Shown here in pieces: positions 32,555 through 41,899 of a stretch of 64,000 nt of DNA. The stretch lies in the NCBI GenBank assembly GCA_965662115.1, contig CBFIGH010000013.1, positions 17,387-81,386 of the forward strand. The letters are read 5' to 3'. Under the pieces are notes generated by a model. It was not told the DNA's origin, searched no databases, and saw nothing but the letters and a program-made list of their open reading frames with translations. A program made the position numbers and the translations under genes. Each line of letters opens with the position of its first letter. Position 1 is the first letter of the stretch. The DNA comes from Cyanobium_A sp965662115. GTDB lineage: Bacteria; Cyanobacteriota; Cyanobacteriia; PCC-6307; Cyanobiaceae.

Positions 32555-33321
32555 GGAGCCTCGATCCTGATCTGGATCAGCACTTCGCTGGCCCCCTGCT
32601 AGCCCAGTTGGCTGCCCTGGGATCCAGTGGCCACCGCCCAGTCGTGGGCCTGAATGGCCCCGTGGGGGCCGGCAAAACCACGCTCAGCAGACTGCTGCTC
32701 CACAGGGCGGCCGCCCAAGGATTGCGGTTGGCGGTGGCGTCGATCGATGATTTCTACCTGCCCTGGGAGGCGCGATTGGGGGCCCTGGCGGGCAATCCCT
32801 TCGGTGTGACGCGGGTGCTGCCTGGCAGCCATGACATTCCGCTGGCCCTGGCGTGTCTAGACAGCTGGCAGCAGGGCGCCAGCCTCCGCCTGCCCCGGTT
32901 CGACAAGTCGCTTCGCTGCGGCCAGGGGGACCGGGCTGGCGAGCAGCTGGTGGAAGCCGATGTGCTGCTGTTGGAGGGATGGTTGATCGGATGCCAACCG
33001 CTCGCCAGGCAGCGCTCCGCTTGGGATGGGGCCTTGCTGGCCTACCTCCCCCTGTGGCGCCGCCTGAGCCAGCTCCACGTGCTCAGGCCTTTGCGTTGGA
33101 CCCTGCCCAGGCGCTGGCGCTTCCAGGCCGAAGCCAGGCAACGCAAGTGCGGCCAAGCTTGGTTGCCGGCAGAGGAGCTCGATAAGGTGGTGAACGCAAG
33201 CCTTGGTTCCCTGCCCCCGGAGCTGTATCAGGATCCGTTGATCAGCCAGGCCACGGGAGTCGCCATCCTCGATAGTCGCCGACGCTGGGTTGGTGGATCG
33301 CGCTTGGATGAAGCGGGTTAA
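32551..33321 (+). CDS. D-glycerate 3-kinase, P-loop type
   Basis: 256 residues from a GTG overlapping the DUF565 stop (GTGA). The P-loop is GLNGPVGAGKTTLSRLLL; ASIDDFYLPWEARL and PRFDKSLRCGQGDR are conserved in the plant/cyanobacterial GLYK family. It phosphorylates glycerate to 3-phosphoglycerate, the last step of photorespiration. Its coupling to a CbbY-like HAD phosphatase supports a carbon-salvage theme for 31458-33321. Confidence 0.9.
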   Translation: MRSLDPDLDQHFAGPLLAQLAALGSSGHRPVVGLNGPVGAGKTTLSRLLLHRAAAQGLRLAVASIDDFYLPWEARLGALAGNPFGVTRVLPGSHDIPLALACLDSWQQGASLRLPRFDKSLRCGQGDRAGEQLVEADVLLLEGWLIGCQPLARQRSAWDGALLAYLPLWRRLSQLHVLRPLRWTLPRRWRFQAEARQRKCGQAWLPAEELDKVVNASLGSLPPELYQDPLISQATGVAILDSRRRWVGGSRLDEAG

Positions 33322-33326
33322 GGGAT

Positions 33327-33506
33327 TCAGCCCTCGGCGTCGTCGCCGTCTTCAGGCACTGGGTAGATGAAGCCTTGGGCCCGGCCGCTGAGCACGGCCT
33401 TGCCGATCGAGAGAGCTTTTTGAGCAGCCACTGCCGCCTTGCCCTTCCAGGTGGCATGACGCTGGTTGCGCTTGCCCTGGGACTTTTTCTTCTTGGGAAC
33501 TGCCAT
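33327..33506 (-). CDS. rpmF: 50S ribosomal protein L32
   Basis: 59 residues from the ATG at 33506: MAVPKKKKSQGKRNQRHATW with the acidic tail PEDGDDAEG. Very basic N-terminus, as in all L32 proteins. The zinc-binding cysteines found in some bacterial L32 are absent here, as in other cyanobacteria. It is divergent from ftsH. Confidence 0.96.
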   Translation of the reverse strand: MAVPKKKKSQGKRNQRHATWKGKAAVAAQKALSIGKAVLSGRAQGFIYPVPEDGDDAEG

Positions 33507-33592
33507 ACCCGACGACCAACGCCAAACCAAGATCCTGCTTGGCTACGTGGCCTTTCGTCAAATGGCTAAACTCATTTCAAAGTTTTAACCCT

Positions 33593-35449
33593 GTGAGCGT
33601 TAGCCTTCCTGCGGACAGGCCCCTGCTTCAGCTGAACCCCCTAGCCGCTGGGAAGCCAACGCCGTCTTACAGCCAGTTGCTCGGCGATCTCCGCGCGGGC
33701 CGGGTCAAGGACTTGGAGCTCTCGTTGCGGCAGCGCGAGGTGAGGGTGCGTTTTGACGATGGCCGTCAAGCGTCTGTTCCCGTCTTCAGCAACGACCAGC
33801 TGCTGCTGCGCACCGCTGAAGCGGCCAAGGTGCCTTTGACGGTCCGCGATGACCGCTCCGATGGGGCGACTGCAGGGTTGGTGGCGAATGGGCTGTTGGT
33901 GCTCCTGTTGCTGGGTGGTTTGGCCCTGCTGATCCGCCGCTCGGCCCAGGTGGCCAATCGGGCGATGGGATTTGGAAGCAGCAAGCCCCGGCTGCAGGCT
34001 GAAGGCGACGTGACCGTGCGCTTTGAGGATGTGGCCGGCATCGCCGAAGCCAAGGAGGAGCTCCAGGAGGTGGTCACCTTCCTCAAGGAGCCTGAGCGCT
34101 TCACCGCCGTGGGCGCGAAAATCCCCAAGGGCGTTCTGCTGGTGGGCCCCCCGGGCACGGGGAAGACCCTCTTGGCCCGGGCCATTGCCGGGGAGGCGGG
34201 GGTTCCCTTTTTCTCGATGGCGGCATCCGAGTTCGTCGAGATGTTTGTCGGGGTGGGAGCCAGTCGGGTGCGAGACCTGTTCCGCAAGGCCAAAGCCAAG
34301 GCCCCTTGCATCATTTTTATTGACGAGATCGATGCGGTCGGTCGCCAACGGGGCGCCGGCATTGGCGGTGGCAACGATGAGCGGGAGCAGACCCTCAATC
34401 AGTTGCTGACGGAGATGGATGGCTTTGCGGACAATTCCGGCGTGATCCTGCTGGCGGCCACCAACCGTGCCGATGTGCTCGATACCGCCCTGATGCGTCC
34501 TGGTCGGTTCGACCGTCGCATCACCATCGACTTGCCAGATCGCCGTGGCCGGGAGGCGATTCTGGCGGTCCATGCCCGCACCCGGCCCCTCGGAGCAGGG
34601 ATATCCCTCTCCGCCTGGGCCAGTCGGACCCCCGGTTTCTCCGGTGCAGACCTGGCCAACCTGCTCAATGAAGCCGCCATCCTCACGGCCCGCCGCCACC
34701 AGGACCAGATTGATGACGGGGCCATGGCTGGTGCCCTGGAGCGGATCACCATGGGCTTGTCTGCCGCACCGCTGCAGGACAGTGCCAAAAAGCGGCTGAT
34801 TGCTTACCACGAGGTCGGCCATGCCCTGCTGGCCACCCTGGTGCCCCATGCCGATCCGCTCGACAAGGTCACCCTGCTGCCCCGTGCTGGGGGCGTGGGA
34901 GGTTTTGCCCGAATGGTGCCCGATGAAGAGATCATCGATTCCGGCCTGATCAGCAAGGCCTACCTGCGCGCCCGACTGGTGGTAGCCCTGGGGGGCAGGG
35001 CAGCCGAACTGGTGGTCTTTGGTGCTGGAGAAGTCACCCAGGGTGCCAGTGGCGACCTTGACCTCGTCACCCGGATCAGCCGCGAGATGGTGACCCGCTT
35101 TGGTTTCTCCAGCCTCGGGCCCCTAGCCCTCGAAGCAGACGGAACGGAGGTGTTTCTCGGCCGTGACTGGCTGCGCTCCGAACCCCCCTACTCCCGTGAA
35201 ACCGGCAACCGGATCGATACCCTGGTGCGCGAGCTGGCGACGACGGCCCTCGATCAGGCCGTGGCCTATCTGCAACCCCGTCGCAACCTGATGGACCAGC
35301 TGGTGGAACTGCTGATCAAGGATGAGACGATTGAAGGGGATGCCTTCCGGGCCGTGGTTGCTTCGGCCGAATCAGTTGCCGGTTTGGAGCGAACTGGTTT
35401 GCAGCCCACGGGCAAAGCGGATGTCCAGGCTGCGCAGGTAGGTGTGTAG
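33593..35449 (+). CDS. ftsH: ATP-dependent zinc metalloprotease FtsH, without the first membrane helix
   Basis: 618 residues from the GTG at 33593; an upstream TTG at 33539 would add 18 residues with no helix. The FtsH extracellular domain (YSQLLGDLRAGRVKDLELSL, 26-45) comes straight after the N-terminus, then one helix (about 96-114), Walker A GPPGTGKT (185-192), Walker B IIFIDEIDAVG, the second region of homology, and the protease motif HEVGH (406-410). Typical FtsH has a helix before the extracellular domain. It degrades membrane proteins such as damaged D1. The 3' end overlaps the convergent cupin gene by 78 bp. Confidence 0.94.
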   Translation: MSVSLPADRPLLQLNPLAAGKPTPSYSQLLGDLRAGRVKDLELSLRQREVRVRFDDGRQASVPVFSNDQLLLRTAEAAKVPLTVRDDRSDGATAGLVANGLLVLLLLGGLALLIRRSAQVANRAMGFGSSKPRLQAEGDVTVRFEDVAGIAEAKEELQEVVTFLKEPERFTAVGAKIPKGVLLVGPPGTGKTLLARAIAGEAGVPFFSMAASEFVEMFVGVGASRVRDLFRKAKAKAPCIIFIDEIDAVGRQRGAGIGGGNDEREQTLNQLLTEMDGFADNSGVILLAATNRADVLDTALMRPGRFDRRITIDLPDRRGREAILAVHARTRPLGAGISLSAWASRTPGFSGADLANLLNEAAILTARRHQDQIDDGAMAGALERITMGLSAAPLQDSAKKRLIAYHEVGHALLATLVPHADPLDKVTLLPRAGGVGGFARMVPDEEIIDSGLISKAYLRARLVVALGGRAAELVVFGAGEVTQGASGDLDLVTRISREMVTRFGFSSLGPLALEADGTEVFLGRDWLRSEPPYSRETGNRIDTLVRELATTALDQAVAYLQPRRNLMDQLVELLIKDETIEGDAFRAVVASAESVAGLERTGLQPTGKADVQAAQVGV

Positions 35450-36352
35450 CCCCGCATCCTGAATCGGCAGTAGGCGGGCCTGGCGAGCGCTGCCGTTGAC
35501 GTGGGCGTGCCAATGGCCGGGGGGGGTGATGAACGCACCCCCCGGTTGCCAGTCGATGCGCTGGGGATTGACAATGTTGCCCTCCGCGTCGATGTCGGTG
35601 CCCACCAGGGTGTAGCAGCCCGGGTCGCAGTCAATGATCAGGTCCAGGGCAACCGATTGGTGGCGATGCGGTGCCTGGCTGGCTCCGGACGGCACAACCC
35701 CGAGCATGGCCCAGAGGGTATGGGTCACCGTGCGGCTCTGGGGCAGGTCGCTGTTAGCCAGCAACAGGCTGAGTCTGTTGCTGTTGGCGGCGCTGGGATC
35801 GGCCAGCAGCTGATCGAGTTCCGTTTGCAGCAGGGCGGCCGGGTAATGGGTGGGTTCGAAGCGGGCGCTGGTGGCAGCCACGCCGAGGAAGCGCAACAGC
35901 GGCCCGTCATGCACCCAGTAAAGAACGCTGGTGTGATCGGCCTGCAGCAGGGGAGCCTCTCCAGCGGGGAAAACCATCAGGTCCCCTGCCGCCCAGTCCA
36001 GCCGTTGGCCGGCCCATTGCAGCACTCCGCTTCCCTGCAGCACGTAGAACAGTGAGCTGGTGGCTTCGGCTGCGGCCTTCAGCCCCTCTCCAGCCAGAAT
36101 CCTGAGGAAATGGGCTGCCAGGGCCGGACTGGTGGCCGGACCGCTACAGCCCATCTGCCCACTGAGATCAAGGGGCAGTACAGCGGTTGCACCGGACTGG
36201 TGCAGGGCAGCATCCCAATGGTGGTACCCAATCGGTTCGGTCAGGCCCCGACGCACCGGATTGGCCGCCTGGCGGTAATCGAACAGCAAGGCCTTGGCTT
36301 GCCAAGTCGCCTGGCTGGTGGAATCGCCGGTTTGGATCGGGGCCTGGGTCAT
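35372..36352 (-). CDS. Cupin-domain protein (gentisate-dioxygenase-like fold)
   Basis: 326 residues from the ATG at 36352; a start at 36388 adds twelve. Two cupin barrels: the first around SSLFYVLQGSGVLQWAGQRL with WAAGDLMVFPAG; the second around GASQAPHRHQSVALDLIID with GGAFITPPGHWHAHVNGS. Histidines in PHRHQS and GHWHAHV could bind a metal. The arrangement recalls bicupin dioxygenases, but the substrate is unknown. Confidence 0.75.
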   Translation of the reverse strand: MTQAPIQTGDSTSQATWQAKALLFDYRQAANPVRRGLTEPIGYHHWDAALHQSGATAVLPLDLSGQMGCSGPATSPALAAHFLRILAGEGLKAAAEATSSLFYVLQGSGVLQWAGQRLDWAAGDLMVFPAGEAPLLQADHTSVLYWVHDGPLLRFLGVAATSARFEPTHYPAALLQTELDQLLADPSAANSNRLSLLLANSDLPQSRTVTHTLWAMLGVVPSGASQAPHRHQSVALDLIIDCDPGCYTLVGTDIDAEGNIVNPQRIDWQPGGAFITPPGHWHAHVNGSARQARLLPIQDAGLHTYLRSLDIRFARGLQTSSLQTGN

Positions 36353-36400
36353 GGCGTGGGCGCAGCGCTGGCTTGGAATCGCGTGCAAGCCATTCTGGGA

Positions 36401-36676
36401 TCAACCGCCAGCCACTGCGGGCACGATGCTCACCTCATCGCCGCTCTTGAGGGGGGTGGATTGGTGATCAAGGAAGCGGATGTCTTCACTGTTGACGTAA
36501 ACGTTCAGGAAGCGGCGCAACTTGCCGGTCTCATCGCAGAGGCGGCCCTTGATGCCGGGGTAGTGCCCTTCGAGCGCATCGATCAGACCATCCACGCTGG
36601 TGGCGTCCAGATCGACACTGGCCTCATTGTTGGTGAACTTCTGCAGAGGGGTGGGGATCAGAACCTGGACGGCCAT
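36401..36676 (-). CDS. MoaD/ThiS-like sulfur-carrier protein
   Basis: 91 residues from the ATG at 36676, ending in the Gly-Gly tail (VSIVPAVAGG) that is adenylated and thiocarboxylated in ubiquitin-like sulfur carriers. Fold elements include MAVQVLIPTPLQKFTNN and FLNVYVNSEDIRFL. It lies 30 bp after thrC rather than beside molybdopterin genes. CysO of actinobacteria is the known precedent for such a carrier working with a PLP enzyme. The partner enzyme here is unproven. Confidence 0.88.
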   Translation of the reverse strand: MAVQVLIPTPLQKFTNNEASVDLDATSVDGLIDALEGHYPGIKGRLCDETGKLRRFLNVYVNSEDIRFLDHQSTPLKSGDEVSIVPAVAGG

Positions 36677-36706
36677 GGCGAAGATCGGGCGGGATAGGGA
36701 AAGCAA

Positions 36707-37978
36707 TCAGTGGCTGCGAGCCGCCTGGGCCTGGGCCCAGGCGGATTGGAAGCTATCGAGCTGGGCTTCAATCGTATAAGGGGAGCCGATGGAGTCGGCA
36801 ATGGCCTCGGTTGTCTTGAGGCCATTGCCGGTGATGTAGGCGACGGTGCTTTCGTCGGGGCTGATCTTGCCCTGCTCCACCAGTTTTTTGAGCACCGCAA
36901 TCGTCGTGCCTCCGGCGGTTTCGGTGAACACCCCTTCGGTTTCGGCCAGCAGTTTGATGCCCTCAATGATCTCCGTATCGCTGACGGCGGCGATCGAGCC
37001 GCCGGTCTTGTTGGCGATGTCGATGGCGTAAGGGCCATCGGCGGGGTTGCCGATGGCGATCGACTTGGCAATCGTGTTGGGTTTAACCGGCGTGATGAAG
37101 TCCCGGCCCTCAGCGAAGGCCTGGGCGATCGGGCTGCAGCCTTCGGCCTGAGCTCCGCTGAAGCGCACGGGCTTTTCATCCACCAAGCCAACCTTGATGA
37201 ACTCATCAAAGCCCTTGCGGATTTTGGTGAACAGGGAACCGGAGGCCAGGGGCGCCACGATGTGGTCGGGCAGCTGCCAGCCCAGCTGTTCAATCACTTC
37301 GTAACCCAGGGTCTTGGAACCTTCGGAGTAATAGGGGCGCAGATTGATGTTGACGAAACCCCAGCCATAGGTGTTCGCCACTTCGGAGCAGAGGCGATTG
37401 ACCTGGTCGTAGTTGCCATGCACCGCCATCAAGGTGGGGTTGTAGACCAACGTGCCGAGCACTTTGCCCAGTTCGAGATCGCTCGGGATGAACACGCAGC
37501 ACTCCAGGCCGGCATGGGCAGCGATGGCGGCGGTGGAGTTGGCCAGATTTCCGGTGGAGGCGCAGCTCACCGTGGTGAAACCCAGCTCGCGGGCCCTGGT
37601 GAGCGCCACACTCACCACCCGGTCTTTGAAGGAGAGCGTCGGCATGTTGACGCCGTCGTTCTTGATGTACAGACTTTTGATCCCCAGGCGCCGGGCCAGG
37701 TTGCCCGCCTTAAGGAGGGGGGTGAACCCCGTGCCCACATCGATGGGATCGCCCTCAATCGGCAGGAACTCGCGGTAGCGCCAGATTGAGGTGGGGCCGG
37801 CCTCGATCGTGGCGCGGGTGACGCGATTTTTGATCGCCTCGTAGTCGTAGACCACCTCGAGGGGGCCAAAACAGACGTCTTCACAGACGTGGCGGGCCCC
37901 GGCTCCGTAGGGGTGGCCGCATTCCTTGCAGCGCAACCCGGTGAACGTGGAGCGGGAGAGGGTGGCAGTCACGGTCAC
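36707..37978 (-). CDS. thrC: Threonine synthase
   Basis: 423 residues. The N-terminal zinc-ribbon-like part has CKECGHPY and CEDVCFGPLEV. The PLP lysine is in TLSFKDRVVSVALTRA, and SCASTGNLANSTAAIAAHAG is the typical substrate loop. It converts O-phosphohomoserine to threonine in the cytosol. A MoaD/ThiS-like gene follows closely on the same strand, which may indicate a shared or alternative sulfur reaction. Confidence 0.94.
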   Translation of the reverse strand: MTVTATLSRSTFTGLRCKECGHPYGAGARHVCEDVCFGPLEVVYDYEAIKNRVTRATIEAGPTSIWRYREFLPIEGDPIDVGTGFTPLLKAGNLARRLGIKSLYIKNDGVNMPTLSFKDRVVSVALTRARELGFTTVSCASTGNLANSTAAIAAHAGLECCVFIPSDLELGKVLGTLVYNPTLMAVHGNYDQVNRLCSEVANTYGWGFVNINLRPYYSEGSKTLGYEVIEQLGWQLPDHIVAPLASGSLFTKIRKGFDEFIKVGLVDEKPVRFSGAQAEGCSPIAQAFAEGRDFITPVKPNTIAKSIAIGNPADGPYAIDIANKTGGSIAAVSDTEIIEGIKLLAETEGVFTETAGGTTIAVLKKLVEQGKISPDESTVAYITGNGLKTTEAIADSIGSPYTIEAQLDSFQSAWAQAQAARSH

Positions 37979-38116
37979 GCCCAGCAGTGGGTTGAGGCTA
38001 ACAGCGCCAGATCGGAGGTTTGATTAATTCCGACTTCAAGGGTCGGGTATTTTATCAACCAGAAGGCTTGCTGTTGGGCCAAGGCTTCCTAGCCTCCATG
38101 GAGCAGCCGATTGCCG

Positions 38117-40963
38117 ATGCCGAGGCGCCCGTCGCCCCCTGCCCTGGTGCTGCTGATCAGCGTGCCCCTGGGGTTGGCTCTGTTGCTCGGAGTCAGCGTG
38201 GTTGCCTCGCGGCTCTGGGTGGAATGGATGTGGTTCGAGCAGTTTTCCTGGGGGGGAGTGCTGCTGCGTCGCTGGCTGTTGCAGCTGGGTTTCGCCCTGC
38301 TGGGATTGCTCTTGGGTCTGGCCCTGCAGCGTTGGATCAGCCATTTTTGGCGCCCCGATCCAGCCAGGGCTGGGTCGCTCCGGTTTGGTCTTGCCCCGCT
38401 GGCCTTTGGGCTCAGCCTGGGACTGTTGCTCCTGGCCCAGCTCGCCCCCCTCGCCCTGCTGCTGCGGCTGGCGGAGCGGTTGGTTCGCGATCCGTTTGAT
38501 CCGAGCCGGCTGCATGGGCTCGCCATGCTGAATGGCTTGCCATGGCCCCTGCTTCTGTTGCTGGTTGCCTTGTTGCTGGCGTTGCTGCTGCGCCCCCGTG
38601 GGGCGACGCGCCTGGTGGCGGGGATGGCCTCCCTCGCGGCAGCCACCGCCATGGGCCGGGCTTGGGGGGTGTGGTCCCTGGCGCTGTTGGCCCCCGATAG
38701 CGGCCTGCGGGAACCCATGCTCCAGGCCGACATCAGTTTTGCGCTGGTGCGCTTCCCTGCCCTGGCCTTTGGGCTCACCCTGCTGCTCGCCCTGATCAGC
38801 TGCCATCTCGCTGCCGGGATGTGGGGAATCCTGGCCCGCCCACCCCGGCTCAGCGATGGGCGTTTCGAGGGCTTCACGACCCAGCAGTTGCTGAACCTGC
38901 GCCCCCCCCTGGCCCTGCTGGCCCTGTTGGTGGCCTGCAGTTTCTGGCTCGGACGCCACCAGTTGCTGCTGAGCGCCGTCGGCAGTGTGCCAGGAGCTGG
39001 CTGGCTGGACGTGCACCTGGTGCTGCCCCTGCGCACCACCGCTGCGGTGGTGGCTCTGGTAACGGCTGGAGTCCTGCTGCTGCCCCTGACCCGCCAAGGC
39101 GTTCGCGGCCCCCTGCTGGCGGCCGTCTCATTGGCCCTGCTGATGGTGCCGCTGCTGGAGGCCGTGCTCACCCCCTTGCTGCAGCTGATGCTGGTGCGGC
39201 CGCGGGAGTTGCAGCTGGAGAAGCCCTACCTGGCCCGCTCGATCGGCGCCACCAGGGCTGCCTTCCAACTCGATGGCATTCGCAGCAGCAATGTGCGACC
39301 ACGCAACCGGCTCAGTCGCGCCGATGTGCTCGCGGGCCAGGCGACCCTGCGCAACATTCGCCTCTGGGATAGCCAGCCCCTGCTTTCGACCAACCGCCAG
39401 CTGCAGCAGCTGCGGGTTTACTACCGCTTTTCCGGGGCGGCTGTCGATCGCTACAGCCTTGCCGCCCAAACGGGCACCGACCGCCATCAACTGGTGATCA
39501 TTTCTGCCCGGGAGCTCGACCAGGCCTCCCTGCCACCGGCTGCCCGCACCTGGCTCAACACCCATCTGGTGTTTACCCACGGCTATGGCTTCACCGTGTC
39601 GCCGGTCAACACCAGCAGTCCGGACGGCCTGCCCGATTACTTCATCAGCGATCTCGGAGCCTCCACCAGGGTTCAGGGCAATCCCCAGCTCGGCATCACC
39701 AGGGCTGAGGTCAAGGCCGGCATGCCGATCGGCTTGCCCAGCCTCTACTTCGGAGCGCTCGTGTCTCCCTATGCCCTGGCACCAACCCGGGTGCAGGAAT
39801 TTGACTATCCCCAGGGGGACGAAAATTTCTACACCCACTTCGCAGGCACGGCCGGGGTGCCGATCGGCACGACCTGGGGCCGCCTGGCCGCTGCCCTTTA
39901 CCTGGGCGAGCCCAAGTTGCTGGTGCAGGGCGCGATCACTCCCAAGACCAAAATGCTGCTGCGGCGAGAGGTGCGGGAGCGGCTGCGCACCCTGGCTCCC
40001 TTCGTGCGCTTTGAGGGAGATCCGGTGCTGGTTTCGGTCAAGCTTGAGAGCGATGGGCCTTTTCCCCGCAACCAACACCAGTATTGGCTTGTGGAGGGTT
40101 TCACCACCAGCCGCAGCTATCCCTACAGCGCCGCTGTGCCCGGGGATCCAGATATTCGCTACCTGCGCAATTCCGTCAAGGCGGTTGTTGATGCCTACAA
40201 CGGCACTGTTGTGCTCTATGCCGCATCCAGCAGCGATCCGATCATGGCGGGCTGGCAGCGTCTCTTCCCCGATCTCTTCCAACCCCTGGCGGCCATGCCT
40301 GCTCCCCTGCAGGCCCATATCCGCTATCCCCAGTGGCAGTTTGAGTTGCAGACGACCCAGCTGCTTCGTTATCACGTCACCGATCCGCGCATCTTCTACA
40401 GCGGCGATGACGTGTGGCAGGTTCCGAAGGAGCTCTACGGCAGCAAGCAGATCCCGGTGAAGCCTTATCACGTCAGTGCCCAGCTTGCGCCTGACCAACC
40501 CCCGGAATTTCTGCTGCTCCAACCGCTCACGCCCCTGGCCCGCCCCAACCTCGCCGCCTGGTTTGCAGCGCGCAGTGATGCCCCCCATTACGGCGAATTG
40601 GTCTTGCTGCGCTTCCCCACCCAAACGCCAATCTTCGGTCCAGAGCAGATCCAGGCCCTGATCAACCAAAATCCAGCCATTAGTCAGCAGTTTGGCCTCT
40701 GGGATCGGGCCGGATCGGAGGTGATCCAGGGCAATCTGCTGGTGGTTCCCCTAGGCGAGGCGCTTCTCTACGTGGAGCCCGTGTACCTCAAGGCCCGCAA
40801 TGGCGGCCTGCCCACCCTCACCCGCGTGGTGGTGAGTGATGGCACCAGGGTGGCGATGGAAACCAGCCTGGACAAGGCTATCGAAGCCCTGCTCGATCCA
40901 CGCCGCTCCCTGGCTGCCGTCACCAATCCAGCTGCAACCACTCCAGCCCTCGCTCCGCCGTGA
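38117..40963 (+). CDS. UPF0182 family large membrane protein
   Basis: 948 residues from the ATG at 38117 (a TTG lies six bases upstream). The N-terminal third has seven or more helices (for example LVLLISVPLGLALLLGVSVV). The remainder is a large soluble domain with YLARSIGATRAAFQLDGI, RLWDSQPLL and QEFDYPQGDENFYTHFAG. The family is widespread in cyanobacteria and actinobacteria; function is unknown. The soluble part probably faces the periplasm. Confidence 0.92.
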   Translation: MPRRPSPPALVLLISVPLGLALLLGVSVVASRLWVEWMWFEQFSWGGVLLRRWLLQLGFALLGLLLGLALQRWISHFWRPDPARAGSLRFGLAPLAFGLSLGLLLLAQLAPLALLLRLAERLVRDPFDPSRLHGLAMLNGLPWPLLLLLVALLLALLLRPRGATRLVAGMASLAAATAMGRAWGVWSLALLAPDSGLREPMLQADISFALVRFPALAFGLTLLLALISCHLAAGMWGILARPPRLSDGRFEGFTTQQLLNLRPPLALLALLVACSFWLGRHQLLLSAVGSVPGAGWLDVHLVLPLRTTAAVVALVTAGVLLLPLTRQGVRGPLLAAVSLALLMVPLLEAVLTPLLQLMLVRPRELQLEKPYLARSIGATRAAFQLDGIRSSNVRPRNRLSRADVLAGQATLRNIRLWDSQPLLSTNRQLQQLRVYYRFSGAAVDRYSLAAQTGTDRHQLVIISARELDQASLPPAARTWLNTHLVFTHGYGFTVSPVNTSSPDGLPDYFISDLGASTRVQGNPQLGITRAEVKAGMPIGLPSLYFGALVSPYALAPTRVQEFDYPQGDENFYTHFAGTAGVPIGTTWGRLAAALYLGEPKLLVQGAITPKTKMLLRREVRERLRTLAPFVRFEGDPVLVSVKLESDGPFPRNQHQYWLVEGFTTSRSYPYSAAVPGDPDIRYLRNSVKAVVDAYNGTVVLYAASSSDPIMAGWQRLFPDLFQPLAAMPAPLQAHIRYPQWQFELQTTQLLRYHVTDPRIFYSGDDVWQVPKELYGSKQIPVKPYHVSAQLAPDQPPEFLLLQPLTPLARPNLAAWFAARSDAPHYGELVLLRFPTQTPIFGPEQIQALINQNPAISQQFGLWDRAGSEVIQGNLLVVPLGEALLYVEPVYLKARNGGLPTLTRVVVSDGTRVAMETSLDKAIEALLDPRRSLAAVTNPAATTPALAPP

Positions 40964-41042
40964 AGCTCAGGGCGATGGTGGCTTGGGGCAGCCTGTTTCG
41001 TTCAGAATGAGGCTCTGCAACCTTCATGGCATCCCCCCGATC

Positions 41043-41894
41043 ATGAACAGCATTCAGCGCCTTGCCGGTCGGACGCTCACCACCCTCGTTTTGGCAGCCT
41101 CCACCAGCTTCGATCCGATTGGCCCAGCTTTTGGCCAGCAGCGGGTTGGCATGCCCACGGTGTCCGTTCCTGACTTCAAGAACACCGTGACCGGCACCTG
41201 GTGGTGGCAAGGACCCGTAGCCGAGGATCTCTCCAGCGCCCTGGCCAATGAGCTGGCTGCCACCGGTGAGCTCAAGGTGGTGGAGCGTCGCCAGCTTGGA
41301 CAGGTTCTCTCAGAGCAGGAACTCGCCGAACTCGGCATCGTGCGTAAAGCCAGCCCAACGGCGGCCAAGCAGGGCCAGATGACGGGGGCCCGCTACATCG
41401 TGCTCGGCACGGTGACCTCCTATGACACGGCAACCGATCTGGAAAGCAAAGGCAGCGGCATGGGTTTTCTTGGTTTCGGGGGAGCCAAGCAGAACACCGT
41501 CACCAAGGACTACGTCGCGATCGATATTCGTGTCGTCGACAGCACCACCGGCGAGATTGTCGGCTCTCGCACGGTTGAGGGTCGCGCCACCAACACCATC
41601 GAGCAGAAGTCCAGCGGGGGCAGCCTGCTGCCTGCAGCTGCGATTCTGGGCGCCACGGTGCCGATGGGCTCAGGCGGCTATGCCGCGACCGCCGCTGCAG
41701 GCACGTTCAATTTCTCTAACAATTCCACGACGGCTAGTCGCACGCCAGCGGCCAAGGCGTTGCGGGCGGCCTTGATCGAAGCGTCGGGCTACGTCAGCTG
41801 TCTGCTGGTTCCGTCGGGTGATTGCATGGCCGCTTTCAAAGCCAAGGATCAGCAGCGTCGTCAGAACACCCTGGGAACTCTGGAGCTGGAGTGA
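41043..41894 (+). CDS. CsgG/HfaB-family secreted protein
   Basis: 283 residues from the ATG at 41043. Signal peptide: MNSIQRLAGRTLTTLVLAAS. The CsgG fold shows TVSVPDFKN, AEDLSSALANELAATG, LKVVERRQLGQVLSEQELAE and GARYIVLGTVTSYD. In curli systems CsgG forms the outer-membrane export pore, but no curli genes are near and no lipobox cysteine is seen. Two late cysteines (YVSCLLVPSGDC) might form a disulfide. Role in cyanobacteria unknown. A GC-rich hairpin follows the stop. Confidence 0.85.
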   Translation: MNSIQRLAGRTLTTLVLAASTSFDPIGPAFGQQRVGMPTVSVPDFKNTVTGTWWWQGPVAEDLSSALANELAATGELKVVERRQLGQVLSEQELAELGIVRKASPTAAKQGQMTGARYIVLGTVTSYDTATDLESKGSGMGFLGFGGAKQNTVTKDYVAIDIRVVDSTTGEIVGSRTVEGRATNTIEQKSSGGSLLPAAAILGATVPMGSGGYAATAAAGTFNFSNNSTTASRTPAAKALRAALIEASGYVSCLLVPSGDCMAAFKAKDQQRRQNTLGTLELE

Positions 41895-41899
41895 TGCAA

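Noticed and set aside
33641..34849. 402-codon frame opposite ftsH
   Set aside because: It is antisense to a firmly identified FtsH and has no motifs.
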